Shown here in pieces: positions 54,192 through 64,000 of a stretch of DNA of 64,000 bases (position 1 is the stretch's first letter; each line of letters begins with the position of its first letter). Source of the DNA: Cohnella sp. SGD-V74. Its GTDB lineage: Bacteria > Bacillota > Bacilli > Paenibacillales > Paenibacillaceae. The translations under genes were made by a program, and so were the position numbers. A model generated the notes under the pieces. It did no database searches and was not told the origin of the DNA. It saw only the letters and a list, made by a program, of their open reading frames with translations. The stretch lies in the NCBI RefSeq assembly GCF_003001675.1, contig NZ_PVYW01000008.1, forward strand, positions 124,001 through 188,000, given 5' to 3'.

Positions 54192-54197
54192 CACTTC

Positions 54198-54226
54198 ATT
54201 TTATTCGTGAATCCCTTCTCTGGCAA
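54198..54226 (-). promoter_or_regulatory. Promoter of the crRNA-like RNA
   Basis: Minus-strand -35 TTGCCA (54221-54226), 17-bp spacer, -10 TAAAAT (54198-54203): five of six consensus bases in each box. Initiation about seven bases downstream falls at the first base before the degenerate repeat. It lies directly after the cas3 stop codon. Confidence 0.7.
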
Positions 54227-54247
54227 CTCCCAAGTGTTTCTAGGCAC

Positions 54248-56467
54248 TCAATCATCTTGACCAGCATAATCTTCCGAGAAAGGTTTTATCCCAATATTAT
54301 CGTCATACCAAAGACTGGGGTTCTCTAAAACAAAAACGTTATCACGAATCTCAGTAATCTCTTTCGCACCTCGGAAGGCGTCAAACTCCTGTGAATACAG
54401 TTGCACGACGTAGGGCTGGAGCTTACGCAAAATATCATGAGTATGCTCTGCATTCTTCAAGGCTTCTAAGTATGAACTAGATATTTTATCAAAATTAACA
54501 ATAACCGCACTAGTGTCAGATTGAATCAACTTAAATTGTTGGGATACGGTTTCAAAAGGAAAGGCCAGTTCCACTGCTCGTTCTCCCAATTGATCTAGGA
54601 TGTGATATCTATCGGTTTTATCTGATTGAGCACCTCCACCGGTTTGATAGAAATACAGTTCTCTGAAATAGTCGTTGATAGCTTCATCGGAAAGTGAATT
54701 GTCTCTGTACCTCTGTAATATCTTTCGTGCTGCCGCTGCGGTCATGGCGAACCAGCCGCTTCGCCAAGTATCTTGAAATTCGAATACAAACGTGGTGCTT
54801 GTGTCTTCTGTTCCCTCGCGATTACATCTTCCCGCTGCTTGAACGATCGAATCTAAACCGGCCAATTCGCGATATACGACAGGAAAGTCCACATCGACTC
54901 CACACTCTACCAATTGTGTGCTGATGAGAATACAGGGCTTTTTCTGTTCCAGTAATTTGCGTATAAATTCAAGCTTGCCTGTTCGGTGGGCAGGACACAT
55001 CCTGGCACTCAGATGAAATACGGAATCTTTGCCAAGTATATCGGATACTTTTTTATACATTTTCCTTGCGGCTTTTCGTGTATTAACGATACAGAGTGCT
55101 TGTTGATGCTTAAGCAGGCGCTCAGTTAGACTGTTGAAATTCACGATGCCCAACTGTTCAATTCGTACACGTTGAAATTGAGGGAATCGCTGTTTGACAT
55201 CTCTCGAAATTTTCTTTAGTTCAATAGACTGAGGAAAGAGTTTGTCTACAAGGGGCTGGGTGGCTGTGCTGAATACAATGGTTGCTCCGTAATTACGAGC
55301 GAGTTCCTCTGCTGTATACAGCGAAGGTTTATAAAATTCTCCGTTCATCATTTGGGCCTCATCAAGCACAATTACGCTCTTTGCAAGGTTATGAAGCTTT
55401 CGACATTGCGAGCGTTTGTTTGAAAAAAGGGATTCGAAGAATTGTACATTTGTTGTCACGATGACTGGAAAATCCCAATTTTCAGTGGCTAGTGATAGTT
55501 TTTTTTGTAGTTTGAGAGATTCATCTGTATATTCTATATCTTCGTCAGCATTCAACTGAACGTTGGAATGATGTTCTAATACATTTTCGGATCCGATTGC
55601 TTCCCGAAAAACGTTAGCATTTTGTTCGATAATACTGGTATAAGGGATAACAAAAATAATTCTTCTTAACCCATGTCGTATCGCATGTCTTAGCGCGAAG
55701 CCAAGAGAAATAAGGGTTTTTCCGCTGCCTGTAGGCAAGTTAAGCGAATAGAGTCCTTGTTCTCCTAGTGCAGCATGAAGGCTTTCAGCTAATAATTCAG
55801 CTCGCGCAAGTTCGACTTCTGTTGTTACAGTGTGGAATTTCTTTCGCATGTGGCGATTATAACGGTCCCATAGAACTTCCATCGGTTGATGGTTGCCGCG
55901 AAGGTCTGCCTGGGCGCGTTTTGCATAAAATTCTGTATCCAAAGAATCTGCATCTATCAGGCACGAAAATAGCATGCGGATAAACAAGGATAATTGCAGG
56001 CCTGAATGAAAACCAGGTTTAATTGGAAAAGTTGGCATTGCTTTCGCTGCATCTGGGATATGGGTCTGCAACGCCTCTTTATACGATTTAACTTCCTTGA
56101 CTAATCTTCTGGCTAATGCGCGATCTTCGGCAGAAGAAATGGAACCGAAGTCAGCCAATCCAGAATGATGTCCTGCTATCACATAAGCGAGAATGCGAGA
56201 AAGCCTCGTCTTATCGCCCCATACCTCAGTAATATATCTGGCTCCAGCAGTGGAATGATCTACTTCATTTTTTGCACCGGCTAAGCGGCGCTGAAACTCT
56301 TCAGAAAATTTTCCGGCATCATGAAGAATTCCAGCGATTTCAGCCCATGGGCCAGCACCGAAATAATCGGCAAACTTGGCAGCAAGGCAAGCTACAGCCT
56401 TCAGATGGTCTGATAGTAAGTGCCATTGACTTTTATCGGATGAGGAAGTTCTGTGGGCATAGTACAA
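54248..56467 (-). CDS. cas3: CRISPR-associated helicase-nuclease Cas3 (type I)
   Basis: 739 residues. N-terminal HD nuclease domain (~1-200): ILHDAGKF with the HD pair at residues 49-50, DHSTAGARY, AGHHSGLAD. SF2 helicase (~225-600): Walker A LPTGSGKT, DEAQ box (VIVLDEAQMM), SATQPL, and motif VI region QAAGRCNREG. A C-terminal domain follows. It should unwind and degrade DNA marked by Cascade. Start TTG at 56467 with AGAAGGA upstream; no in-frame ATG is close. All catalytic motifs are present, so interference looks functional. The stop is followed at once by the promoter of the crRNA-like gene rather than by cas5c. Confidence 0.95.
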   Translation of the reverse strand: MYYAHRTSSSDKSQWHLLSDHLKAVACLAAKFADYFGAGPWAEIAGILHDAGKFSEEFQRRLAGAKNEVDHSTAGARYITEVWGDKTRLSRILAYVIAGHHSGLADFGSISSAEDRALARRLVKEVKSYKEALQTHIPDAAKAMPTFPIKPGFHSGLQLSLFIRMLFSCLIDADSLDTEFYAKRAQADLRGNHQPMEVLWDRYNRHMRKKFHTVTTEVELARAELLAESLHAALGEQGLYSLNLPTGSGKTLISLGFALRHAIRHGLRRIIFVIPYTSIIEQNANVFREAIGSENVLEHHSNVQLNADEDIEYTDESLKLQKKLSLATENWDFPVIVTTNVQFFESLFSNKRSQCRKLHNLAKSVIVLDEAQMMNGEFYKPSLYTAEELARNYGATIVFSTATQPLVDKLFPQSIELKKISRDVKQRFPQFQRVRIEQLGIVNFNSLTERLLKHQQALCIVNTRKAARKMYKKVSDILGKDSVFHLSARMCPAHRTGKLEFIRKLLEQKKPCILISTQLVECGVDVDFPVVYRELAGLDSIVQAAGRCNREGTEDTSTTFVFEFQDTWRSGWFAMTAAAARKILQRYRDNSLSDEAINDYFRELYFYQTGGGAQSDKTDRYHILDQLGERAVELAFPFETVSQQFKLIQSDTSAVIVNFDKISSSYLEALKNAEHTHDILRKLQPYVVQLYSQEFDAFRGAKEITEIRDNVFVLENPSLWYDDNIGIKPFSEDYAGQDD

Positions 56468-56598
56468 CGGGCGTTCCTTCTTTCATAAGATTTAAAACAT
56501 ACGATGTGTTACACAGCCTCCATATTAATACCTGCTAACAGTAAGAACTGGTAAGTGGATTTGGTTACTAATTCGTCAAAATACTTTGTTCATCCTTC

Positions 56599-57021
56599 AT
56601 GATTCTGGAAAATGCGCACAATAATTCGCCAAATATAATGGGTCGTTTAGACGATTATGAATTAGCTATGATGGAAGAACGCTACGAGGTGAAAGCGGAT
56701 AATTGCGAGAAGGAGGAAAAGGCATTGGAGTGGCCATCATGGTTCCAAAGCGCGATTCAGGAGAGGCTCAACGATGTAAGTGCCCGAATCCAGTTCGATC
56801 CGAGCATAAGCCCCTATCGTGCCGAAGAAAAGAGAGCTTTCGAGGCAATGTTCGCGAGTGCAGTTGCAGCGAATATCCTGGAGTTTGCAGAGTGGGAGGA
56901 TAAGCATCATTATCGGCAGGGATTGGAAAATGAACGCTTATATTTGCAGGGGATGCGAGATGGAGCGAGGCTGGTTATGGCGTTGCTGTCCGACAGTCGC
57001 AGCCCAACACCGGAACGCTGA
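56599..57021 (+). CDS. Small hypothetical protein
   Basis: Up to 140 residues; not recognised with confidence. The start is uncertain: the ATG at 56599 has no good ribosome binding site, while a TTG at 56725 lies eight bases after AGGAGG and would give about 98 residues starting EWPSWFQSAIQ after the initiator. The C-terminal half is helical and acidic, ending YLQGMRDGARLVMALL, loosely like short Paenibacillus helical proteins of unknown function. It is divergent from cas3 and followed by a terminator. No membrane segment. Confidence 0.55.
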   Translation: MILENAHNNSPNIMGRLDDYELAMMEERYEVKADNCEKEEKALEWPSWFQSAIQERLNDVSARIQFDPSISPYRAEEKRAFEAMFASAVAANILEFAEWEDKHHYRQGLENERLYLQGMRDGARLVMALLSDSRSPTPER

Positions 57022-57042
57022 ACCTTCCCTTCCCCCCAAAAA

Positions 57043-57089
57043 AAGCTCATGAATCGGATTTCCCGAATCCGCGCATGAGCTTATTTTCT
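57043..57089 (+). terminator. Intrinsic terminator
   Basis: AAGCTCATG pairs with CATGAGCTT, with CGGATT/GAATCCG inside, then ATTTTCTT. From here to 57338 the sequence is AT-rich with a possible -10 TATAAT (in TTTTATAATTAC, near 57285) and no gene. Confidence 0.8.
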
Positions 57090-57338
57090 TCTATAAACTT
57101 CAAATTTCAAAAATACTAAATCAAACAGCAATATGAAATATATATTTGAAGGTAAATCGATTGTTTTACAGCGATATTCAAGTAAAAACCGGGTTATTAT
57201 CTTTGTTTCTTCGTGGACGGTTGCGAAGCAGCAATGCTAATCTTTGTATAGATTATTCCTATTATTTTCATGGGATAAGTTGTTTTATAATTACAAGCTA
57301 GAGAAACACTATGAAAATAAACAGAGGAGTTGTTCCCG

Positions 57339-58670
57339 ATGTCTAAGAAAAAAGAAATCCGATTCGGCGCCATCATCCAAGGCGTTGGCGCTCATGTCGG
57401 CTTATGGAGGCACCCGGATTTACGAGTGGACGCCAGCGTCAGCTTGGCGTTCTACAAGAGTCAGGCTCAAGTCGCCGAAGCCGGGAAATTCGATCTGGTA
57501 TTTATCGCCGACGGGCTGTATATTACCGACCAATCGATTCCGCACTTCTTGAACCGGTTCGAGCCGATCACCATTCTCTCCGCGCTCGCTGCTGTGACGA
57601 GTCGCATCGGAGTGGTCGGCACGCTGTCGACCACTTACAGCGAGCCATTCAATGTGGCCAGGCAGTTCGCTTCGCTGGATCATATCAGCGGGGGCAGAGC
57701 CGGTTGGAACGTCGTGACGTCCCCGTTGGAAGGCTCGGCTCGCAACTTCGGCAAACCTCATCCGAGCCATTCCGAGCGTTATCGCATGGCGGAGGAGTAC
57801 GTCGAGGTCGTGAGGGGATTGTGGGATTCGTGGGAGGACGATGCGTTTGTCCGCGACAAGGAAACCGGCGTATTCATCGATAAATCGAAGCTGCATCTTC
57901 TCAATCACGAAGGAGAGTTTTTCTCCGTTCAGGGTCCGCTCAATATCGCCCGCTCGAGGCAGGGACATCCCGTCGTATTTCAAGCCGGTTCATCCGAGAC
58001 GGGCAGAGATCTGGCCGCTAAGACGGCGGATGCTATCTTGACAGAGCATGAAAACATTGAGAAAGCGAAAGCCTTCTACAGCGATGTCAAGGCCCGTGCC
58101 AAGGCATATGGGCGCTCGGCGGACGAAATTAAGATTATGCATGGCATTGGCGTGATCGTAGGGCGTACTCAAGAGGAGGCGGAGCGCAAGCGCGAGGAGA
58201 TCGCGAAGCTCGTTACGATTGAAGCGGCGCTCGACCATCTGGGCAGATTTTTTGAGCATCATGATTTCTCGCAATATCCGTTGGACGAACCGTTCCCCGA
58301 TCTGGGCGACCTGGGAAGTAACAGCTTTAAAGGCACGACCGATCGAATCAAGCGCATTGCCGCGGAGCGGAAGCTGACGCTTCGACAGGTGGCTCATCAT
58401 GCCGTGATGCCGCCCGGAGAGTTCGTCGGGACGCCGGAGTATATCGCGGATCTGATTCAGCGCTGGCACGAGGAAGGCGCAGCGGACGGATTCATGATTC
58501 AATCGGTGACGCCGACTTCATTGGAGGAATTCGTGGAATGGGTCGTACCGATTCTGCAGGAAAGAGGCATCTACAGGACCGAGTACGAGGCAGATACGCT
58601 GCGCGGCAACTTGGGGCTTCCGATTCCGGCCAACCGTTACACGATCCAGACGACAGGAGCTCGCTCATGA
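57339..58670 (+). CDS. NtaA/SnaA/DszA-family FMN-dependent monooxygenase (LLM class)
   Basis: 443 residues; AGAGGAG lies 10 bases before the ATG at 57339. Bacterial luciferase-like TIM barrel. Family signatures are [21 protein letters not shown] in parts, [25 protein letters not shown] and [11 protein letters not shown]. These enzymes use reduced flavin from a partner reductase to oxidise C-N or C-S compounds such as chelators, sulfonates or modified amino acids. Its stop overlaps the start of the M20 amidohydrolase gene (ATGA), so both act in one pathway. The substrate is not deducible. Confidence 0.93.
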   Translation: MSKKKEIRFGAIIQGVGAHVGLWRHPDLRVDASVSLAFYKSQAQVAEAGKFDLVFIADGLYITDQSIPHFLNRFEPITILSALAAVTSRIGVVGTLSTTYSEPFNVARQFASLDHISGGRAGWNVVTSPLEGSARNFGKPHPSHSERYRMAEEYVEVVRGLWDSWEDDAFVRDKETGVFIDKSKLHLLNHEGEFFSVQGPLNIARSRQGHPVVFQAGSSETGRDLAAKTADAILTEHENIEKAKAFYSDVKARAKAYGRSADEIKIMHGIGVIVGRTQEEAERKREEIAKLVTIEAALDHLGRFFEHHDFSQYPLDEPFPDLGDLGSNSFKGTTDRIKRIAAERKLTLRQVAHHAVMPPGEFVGTPEYIADLIQRWHEEGAADGFMIQSVTPTSLEEFVEWVVPILQERGIYRTEYEADTLRGNLGLPIPANRYTIQTTGARS

Positions 58671-59896
58671 GTCTATCTCAGAGATTAAAATCGCATCTGG
58701 ACCATTGGGAAAATGAAATGATCTCGGTGCGCCGCGAGCTGCATCGTAATCCGGAGTGTTTGTTCGAGGTGGCGCGCACCGCTTCGTTCGTCGCGCGGCA
58801 ATTGGAGGATTGGGGGCTGGAGGTGCGACGCGGCGTCGGTAAGCGATTCAAAGCCGGGGTCGTCGGTGTCCTTCGGGGCGGCCAGACTGGCCGCACAATT
58901 ATGCTGCGTGCGGATATGGATGCACTGCCGATCCAGGAACAGACGGAAGCGCCGTACCGCTCGTTGCGGGACGGCTTCATGCATGCTTGCGGACATGACG
59001 CGCATACCGCGATGCTGCTGGGAGCCGCTTATGCGCTTAGTCGGGAGCGCGACAGTCTAAGCGGGACAGTGTTGTTCGTGTTTCAGCCCGCCGAGGAGGG
59101 CGTTCTTCCTTGTCCAATAGACGGCAGTCTCGTCAGCGGAAGCAGAGATCTCATCGATGACGGCGTATTGGAAGACGTCGAGTTCGGCTTTGCCCTGCAT
59201 GTGTGGCCGGATTTGCCTACGGGAACGATCGGTCTAAAGGAAGGCTATATGATGGCGGCCTCCTCGCATTTTACCTACGAATTCCGCGGCCTGTCGGGGC
59301 ATCACGCCGCTCCGCATCTGGCCGCCGATGCGCTGATGATGACGGCCCAGTTCGTCATTGAAGCCAAGACGGCGGTTGCCTCGCAATGGAATCCTCTTGT
59401 TCCGGCGGTGCTCACCTTCGGCAAGATGCAGGCGGGAACGGTATTGAATGCGATCGCGGATCAAGGCACGGTGAGCGGCAGCTTCCGCACGTTCGGCAGC
59501 GATTCGGTTCAGCGGCTGAAAAGCCTGCTTGAGCAGCGCGCCGAGTTCGCAGCCAGATCGTTCGGCGGGACCTATACGTCCACATTCCGGATGGGGACGA
59601 CGCTGGTGAACGACACGGAAACGGTGAGAATTGCGGCCAAGGCAGCGACAGATGGCGGGGCGGAGGTACAGTGGCTCGAAGCGCCAAGCCTTGCGGGCGA
59701 GGATTTCGCTCTCTATGCAGAGCGAATCCCGTGCGTCTTCGCCTTCCTGGGCATACGCAATGAGGGGCAAGGAATCGTGTATCCGCTGCACCATCCGCGC
59801 TTCGATGTGGATGAACAGGCGCTTAAGATTGGCGCGCAGTTTCATGTGTCTTTTGCGCTGGAGGCTCTCGGCCGCGAGAGTCGCCAGTCGTCTTAA
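58667..59896 (+). CDS. M20-family amidohydrolase (N-acyl amino acid/hippurate hydrolase type)
   Basis: 409 residues. The ATG at 58667 overlaps the stop of the monooxygenase gene; the longer in-frame extension is inside that gene. Metal ligands: [25 protein letters not shown] (general base Glu and metal ligand), HVWPDLPTG, and HHPRFDVDE near the C-terminus. A dimerisation lobe lies between ~190 and 300. Members remove acyl groups from amino acids and similar amides. Together with the upstream flavin monooxygenase it suggests scavenging of an N-acylated or sulfur compound. It overlaps the convergent Lrp gene by four bases at the 3' end. Confidence 0.93.
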   Translation: MSLSQRLKSHLDHWENEMISVRRELHRNPECLFEVARTASFVARQLEDWGLEVRRGVGKRFKAGVVGVLRGGQTGRTIMLRADMDALPIQEQTEAPYRSLRDGFMHACGHDAHTAMLLGAAYALSRERDSLSGTVLFVFQPAEEGVLPCPIDGSLVSGSRDLIDDGVLEDVEFGFALHVWPDLPTGTIGLKEGYMMAASSHFTYEFRGLSGHHAAPHLAADALMMTAQFVIEAKTAVASQWNPLVPAVLTFGKMQAGTVLNAIADQGTVSGSFRTFGSDSVQRLKSLLEQRAEFAARSFGGTYTSTFRMGTTLVNDTETVRIAAKAATDGGAEVQWLEAPSLAGEDFALYAERIPCVFAFLGIRNEGQGIVYPLHHPRFDVDEQALKIGAQFHVSFALEALGRESRQSS

Positions 59897-60333
59897 TTTC
59901 CGTGCAGCTGCGCTGCAAGGTTTCGATCCTCGAATGCCGTTGACAGAACGATTAAGACGGTTGAAAAGCCGAAGGCATTGCAGGAATCGAGGAAGGCGGC
60001 CAACGATTCCGGAGTTTCCGTAACTACTTTTAACAGAAAGTTATGCTCTCCGCTAATCCGGTACAGATCGACAACCTCTGCAGACGTTTCACAGAAGGCT
60101 GTGAAATCGGGGCAACGATTCGTTCGAAACAGCACAAAGGCGGTTGCGTACATACCCAGTTTAGAAGGGGACAGCTGTGCCTTATAGCCGGCGATGACGC
60201 CTTGATCCTCCAGCTTCCGGATTCTTTCCGTTACAGCCGGCTGCGACATTGCAATTTGTCTGCTCATCTCGGCAATCGGGATTCGGGCGTTCTCGTGCAT
60301 TAAACCCAAAATTTTAATATCGATCTGATCCAT
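59893..60333 (-). CDS. Lrp/AsnC-family transcriptional regulator
   Basis: 146 residues. N-terminal helix-turn-helix (ILGLMHENARIPIAEMSRQIAMSQPAVTERIRKLEDQGVI in parts), then a RAM effector/oligomerisation domain (VVDLYRISGEHNFLLKV). Such proteins respond to amino acids or related ligands. It is convergent with the amidohydrolase gene and divergent from the OYE-type oxidoreductase gene 146 bp away, so either unit may be its target. TAGGAAGG precedes the ATG. Confidence 0.93.
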   Translation of the reverse strand: MDQIDIKILGLMHENARIPIAEMSRQIAMSQPAVTERIRKLEDQGVIAGYKAQLSPSKLGMYATAFVLFRTNRCPDFTAFCETSAEVVDLYRISGEHNFLLKVVTETPESLAAFLDSCNAFGFSTVLIVLSTAFEDRNLAAQLHGN

Positions 60334-60479
60334 GATTGCACCTTCCTAATTATTAAAGGTAATCGTCTTAAATCAATTAAATAATGAAGTTAGTCAGCTC
60401 TATTCTACTTAATAATAGGATGTAATTCGATCTTTATCCATAATAAAATGTCAATATTCACTTGGGAGGGGGTTATCGT

Positions 60480-61472
60480 ATGACAATAAACTTGAATGAT
60501 CCGATCGCCTTGGGCGGATTAAGAATCAAAAACAGGCTGATCATGGCGCCGTTGCAGCAGTACAAGGGGACGCCGGAAGCCTTTGCCGGTGACCATCATA
60601 TTGAACATTACGGCCGAAGGGCGCGGCATGTTGGACTCGTCATTCTGGAATCTACCGCCGTATCTTCGGAGGGAAGATTGTGGCCCAATGACATCGGCAT
60701 TTATTCGGAACGCCACGTGGACCCATTAAAGAAAATCACGGATGCCGTCCACAAGCACGATACTCCGGTTTTTATCCAATTGTCGCATGGAGGAAGAAAA
60801 TCTTCGCCGGAAGTCACAAATGCATTAGTTGCTCCGAGCGCGATTGCGTTTGATGATCACTACGGCACGCCTGAAGCGTTGTCTGTGGAGGGGATTAAGA
60901 GAGTTGTAGAGGAATATCGTCTTGCCGCAAAACGGAGCATAGAAGCGGGCTTTGATGGCATCGAGCTTCATGCGGCGCACGGTTTCTTAATTCATCAGTT
61001 TGCTTCCCCGTTATCTAATGTGCGCTCGGATGCTTATGGCGGAACTTCCGAAAACAGAGCCAGGTTTTTGAAAGAGGTTCTTTTCGCGGTTCGAGGAGAG
61101 GTCGGCAGGGATTACCCGGTTATCGTACGGATTTCCGCTACTGACTATTGGACAGGGGGGCTAAACCCGGAAGAGTGGGCACGGATATTAAAGCCGATCG
61201 AGTCGCAACTGGACGGCATCCATGTTTCCAGCGGCGGACTTCTTCCCGTAAAGCCCAGCGATGTATATCCTGCCTATCAAGTGCCTCATGCAGCAGCAAT
61301 CAAGCAGCACTTCAATATTCCGGTTATCGCCGTCGGGAAGATATACAACCGCGGTCTCGCAGATCGGATACTCGAGGATCGATTGGCCGATTGTATCGCT
61401 ATCGGATCCCCTCTGTTGGAGGACCCGGATTATGGGGAACGGTTGTTGAAGGCTCGGGGAGATGCGAATTAA
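60480..61472 (+). CDS. NADH:flavin oxidoreductase / Old Yellow Enzyme family
   Basis: 330 residues. The ATG at 60480 follows GGGAGGGGG; the frame runs six codons further up without a better site. Eight-stranded FMN barrel: NRLIMAPLQQYKG, QLSHGGRKSS, substrate-binding ELHAAHGFLIHQFASPLSN (His pair), the NRARFLKEV segment and the late phosphate-binding IAIGSPLLEDPD. It lies in the YqjM-like branch, which reduces activated C=C bonds using NAD(P)H. The usual GRPL stretch before the C-terminus is GSPL here. It is divergent from the Lrp gene. It is not obviously linked to the CRISPR array that follows. Confidence 0.92.
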   Translation: MTINLNDPIALGGLRIKNRLIMAPLQQYKGTPEAFAGDHHIEHYGRRARHVGLVILESTAVSSEGRLWPNDIGIYSERHVDPLKKITDAVHKHDTPVFIQLSHGGRKSSPEVTNALVAPSAIAFDDHYGTPEALSVEGIKRVVEEYRLAAKRSIEAGFDGIELHAAHGFLIHQFASPLSNVRSDAYGGTSENRARFLKEVLFAVRGEVGRDYPVIVRISATDYWTGGLNPEEWARILKPIESQLDGIHVSSGGLLPVKPSDVYPAYQVPHAAAIKQHFNIPVIAVGKIYNRGLADRILEDRLADCIAIGSPLLEDPDYGERLLKARGDAN

Positions 61473-61542
61473 TCTTTGACTTTTTCAAAGCCGTGCTCAT
61501 GTGCGGGGAGCATGTTGCTGTAGGGCTTTGTGGTTCTACACA

Positions 61543-63682
<2,140 letters not shown>

Positions 63683-63850
63683 AGCATCGCAATAATCCCT
63701 TACCCAGCAAGAGATCTCGGCTCTTTTCCGCGAACCTCGTTCAGCGAAGTGTTTTGTTGGAGGCACAGCCGGGTAAAAATGCCGAGAAGCCTTATCCTGC
63801 GGGCTGCGCGAACCTCCCTGGAAAATGATGTGAGCTTGGGGTTCGCGAAA
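63683..63850 (-). promoter_or_regulatory. Leader of array 4
   Basis: It shares the layout but little of the sequence of the other leaders: starts AGCATCGCAATAATCCCTTACCCAGC in parts, and has GCGCGAACCTCCCTGGAAAATGATGTGAGCTTGGGGTTCGCG in parts at its far end (inverted repeat around 63817-63847). From 63851 to the window end I see no gene; a minus-strand TAAAAT-like -10 lies near 63870. Confidence 0.75.
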
Positions 63851-64000
63851 GCAGCGATCGTCTTCATTTTATCATAGATAGGTTAAAAAAACGGTTTTTG
63901 GCCTAGAAGATTTCTCCAATTTTAACTCAGTACCTGCAACTTCCTGCCAGCCGGAAACGTTGTAACCTGTAGACATATAAGCTATACTGGGAGGTTATCG

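Noticed and set aside
53979..54194. A 71-codon minus-strand frame with a hydrophobic middle
   Set aside because: It runs through the degenerate repeat, the crRNA-like terminator and the toxin promoter, lacks a ribosome binding site and starts within the presumed transcription start region.

Overview
The window looks like a low-to-mid GC Firmicute of the Paenibacillaceae (Paenibacillus or Cohnella type). Grounds: three carbohydrate ABC importers of the LplB/LplC and MalF/MalG kind, two YesM/YesN-type two-component systems, an SLH-domain surface protein, strong AGGAGG ribosome binding sites, and a Firmicute-style type I-C CRISPR-Cas locus. I saw no rRNA, tRNA, prophage or insertion sequence.

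Bases 1-42,500 are mostly three glycan-use loci on the plus strand. Locus 1 (1-7,075) has a PBP-fold regulator cut by the window edge, a glycosidase-like protein, two permeases and a lipoprotein binding protein. Bases 7,142-9,550 hold ordinary genes: a small membrane protein, a LysR regulator divergent from a DsbA-like oxidoreductase, and a RidA protein. Locus 2 (9,785-32,879) starts with an SLH protein and four very large secreted multidomain proteins in an A-B-A-B order (beta-helix, metallophosphoesterase, beta-helix, metallophosphoesterase). A histidine kinase, an AraC-type response regulator, a binding protein and two permeases follow. Locus 3 (33,078-42,488) has a response regulator, histidine kinase, two permeases, a binding protein and a large glycosidase-like protein.

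Bases 42,591-56,467 are a CRISPR-Cas island. Arrays 1, 2 and 3 are separated by an ECF sigma/anti-sigma pair and an AAA-ATPase/PD-(D/E)XK protein. Then come a Fic protein, a decayed array with an intact leader, and the minus-strand interference genes cas3, cas5c, cas8c and cas7c. All arrays are read on the minus strand, with the leader on the right. The usual cas4-cas1-cas2 are absent from the window. Array 4 (61,543-63,682, 32 repeats) lies beyond a small metabolic cluster (flavin monooxygenase, M20 amidohydrolase, Lrp regulator, OYE-type oxidoreductase). Its repeat sequence changes stepwise along its length.

The main discovery candidate is the 541-bp gap between cas3 and cas5c. On the minus strand it holds, in order: a promoter; one degenerate CRISPR repeat starting at the predicted transcription start; a spacer-like guide; an intrinsic terminator; a second strong promoter; and a 26-codon holin-like toxin gene. 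The guide shares 7 of its first 8 bases (only position 6 differs) and a later 6-base block in the same register with a site that follows a TTC PAM and covers the toxin promoter -35 box. This is the logic of CreTA modules, in which Cascade loaded with a crRNA-like antitoxin represses a toxin and so makes the cell depend on Cascade. Here it would be a type I-C version with a membrane-peptide toxin. A convergent antisense RNA on the plus strand may be a second control.
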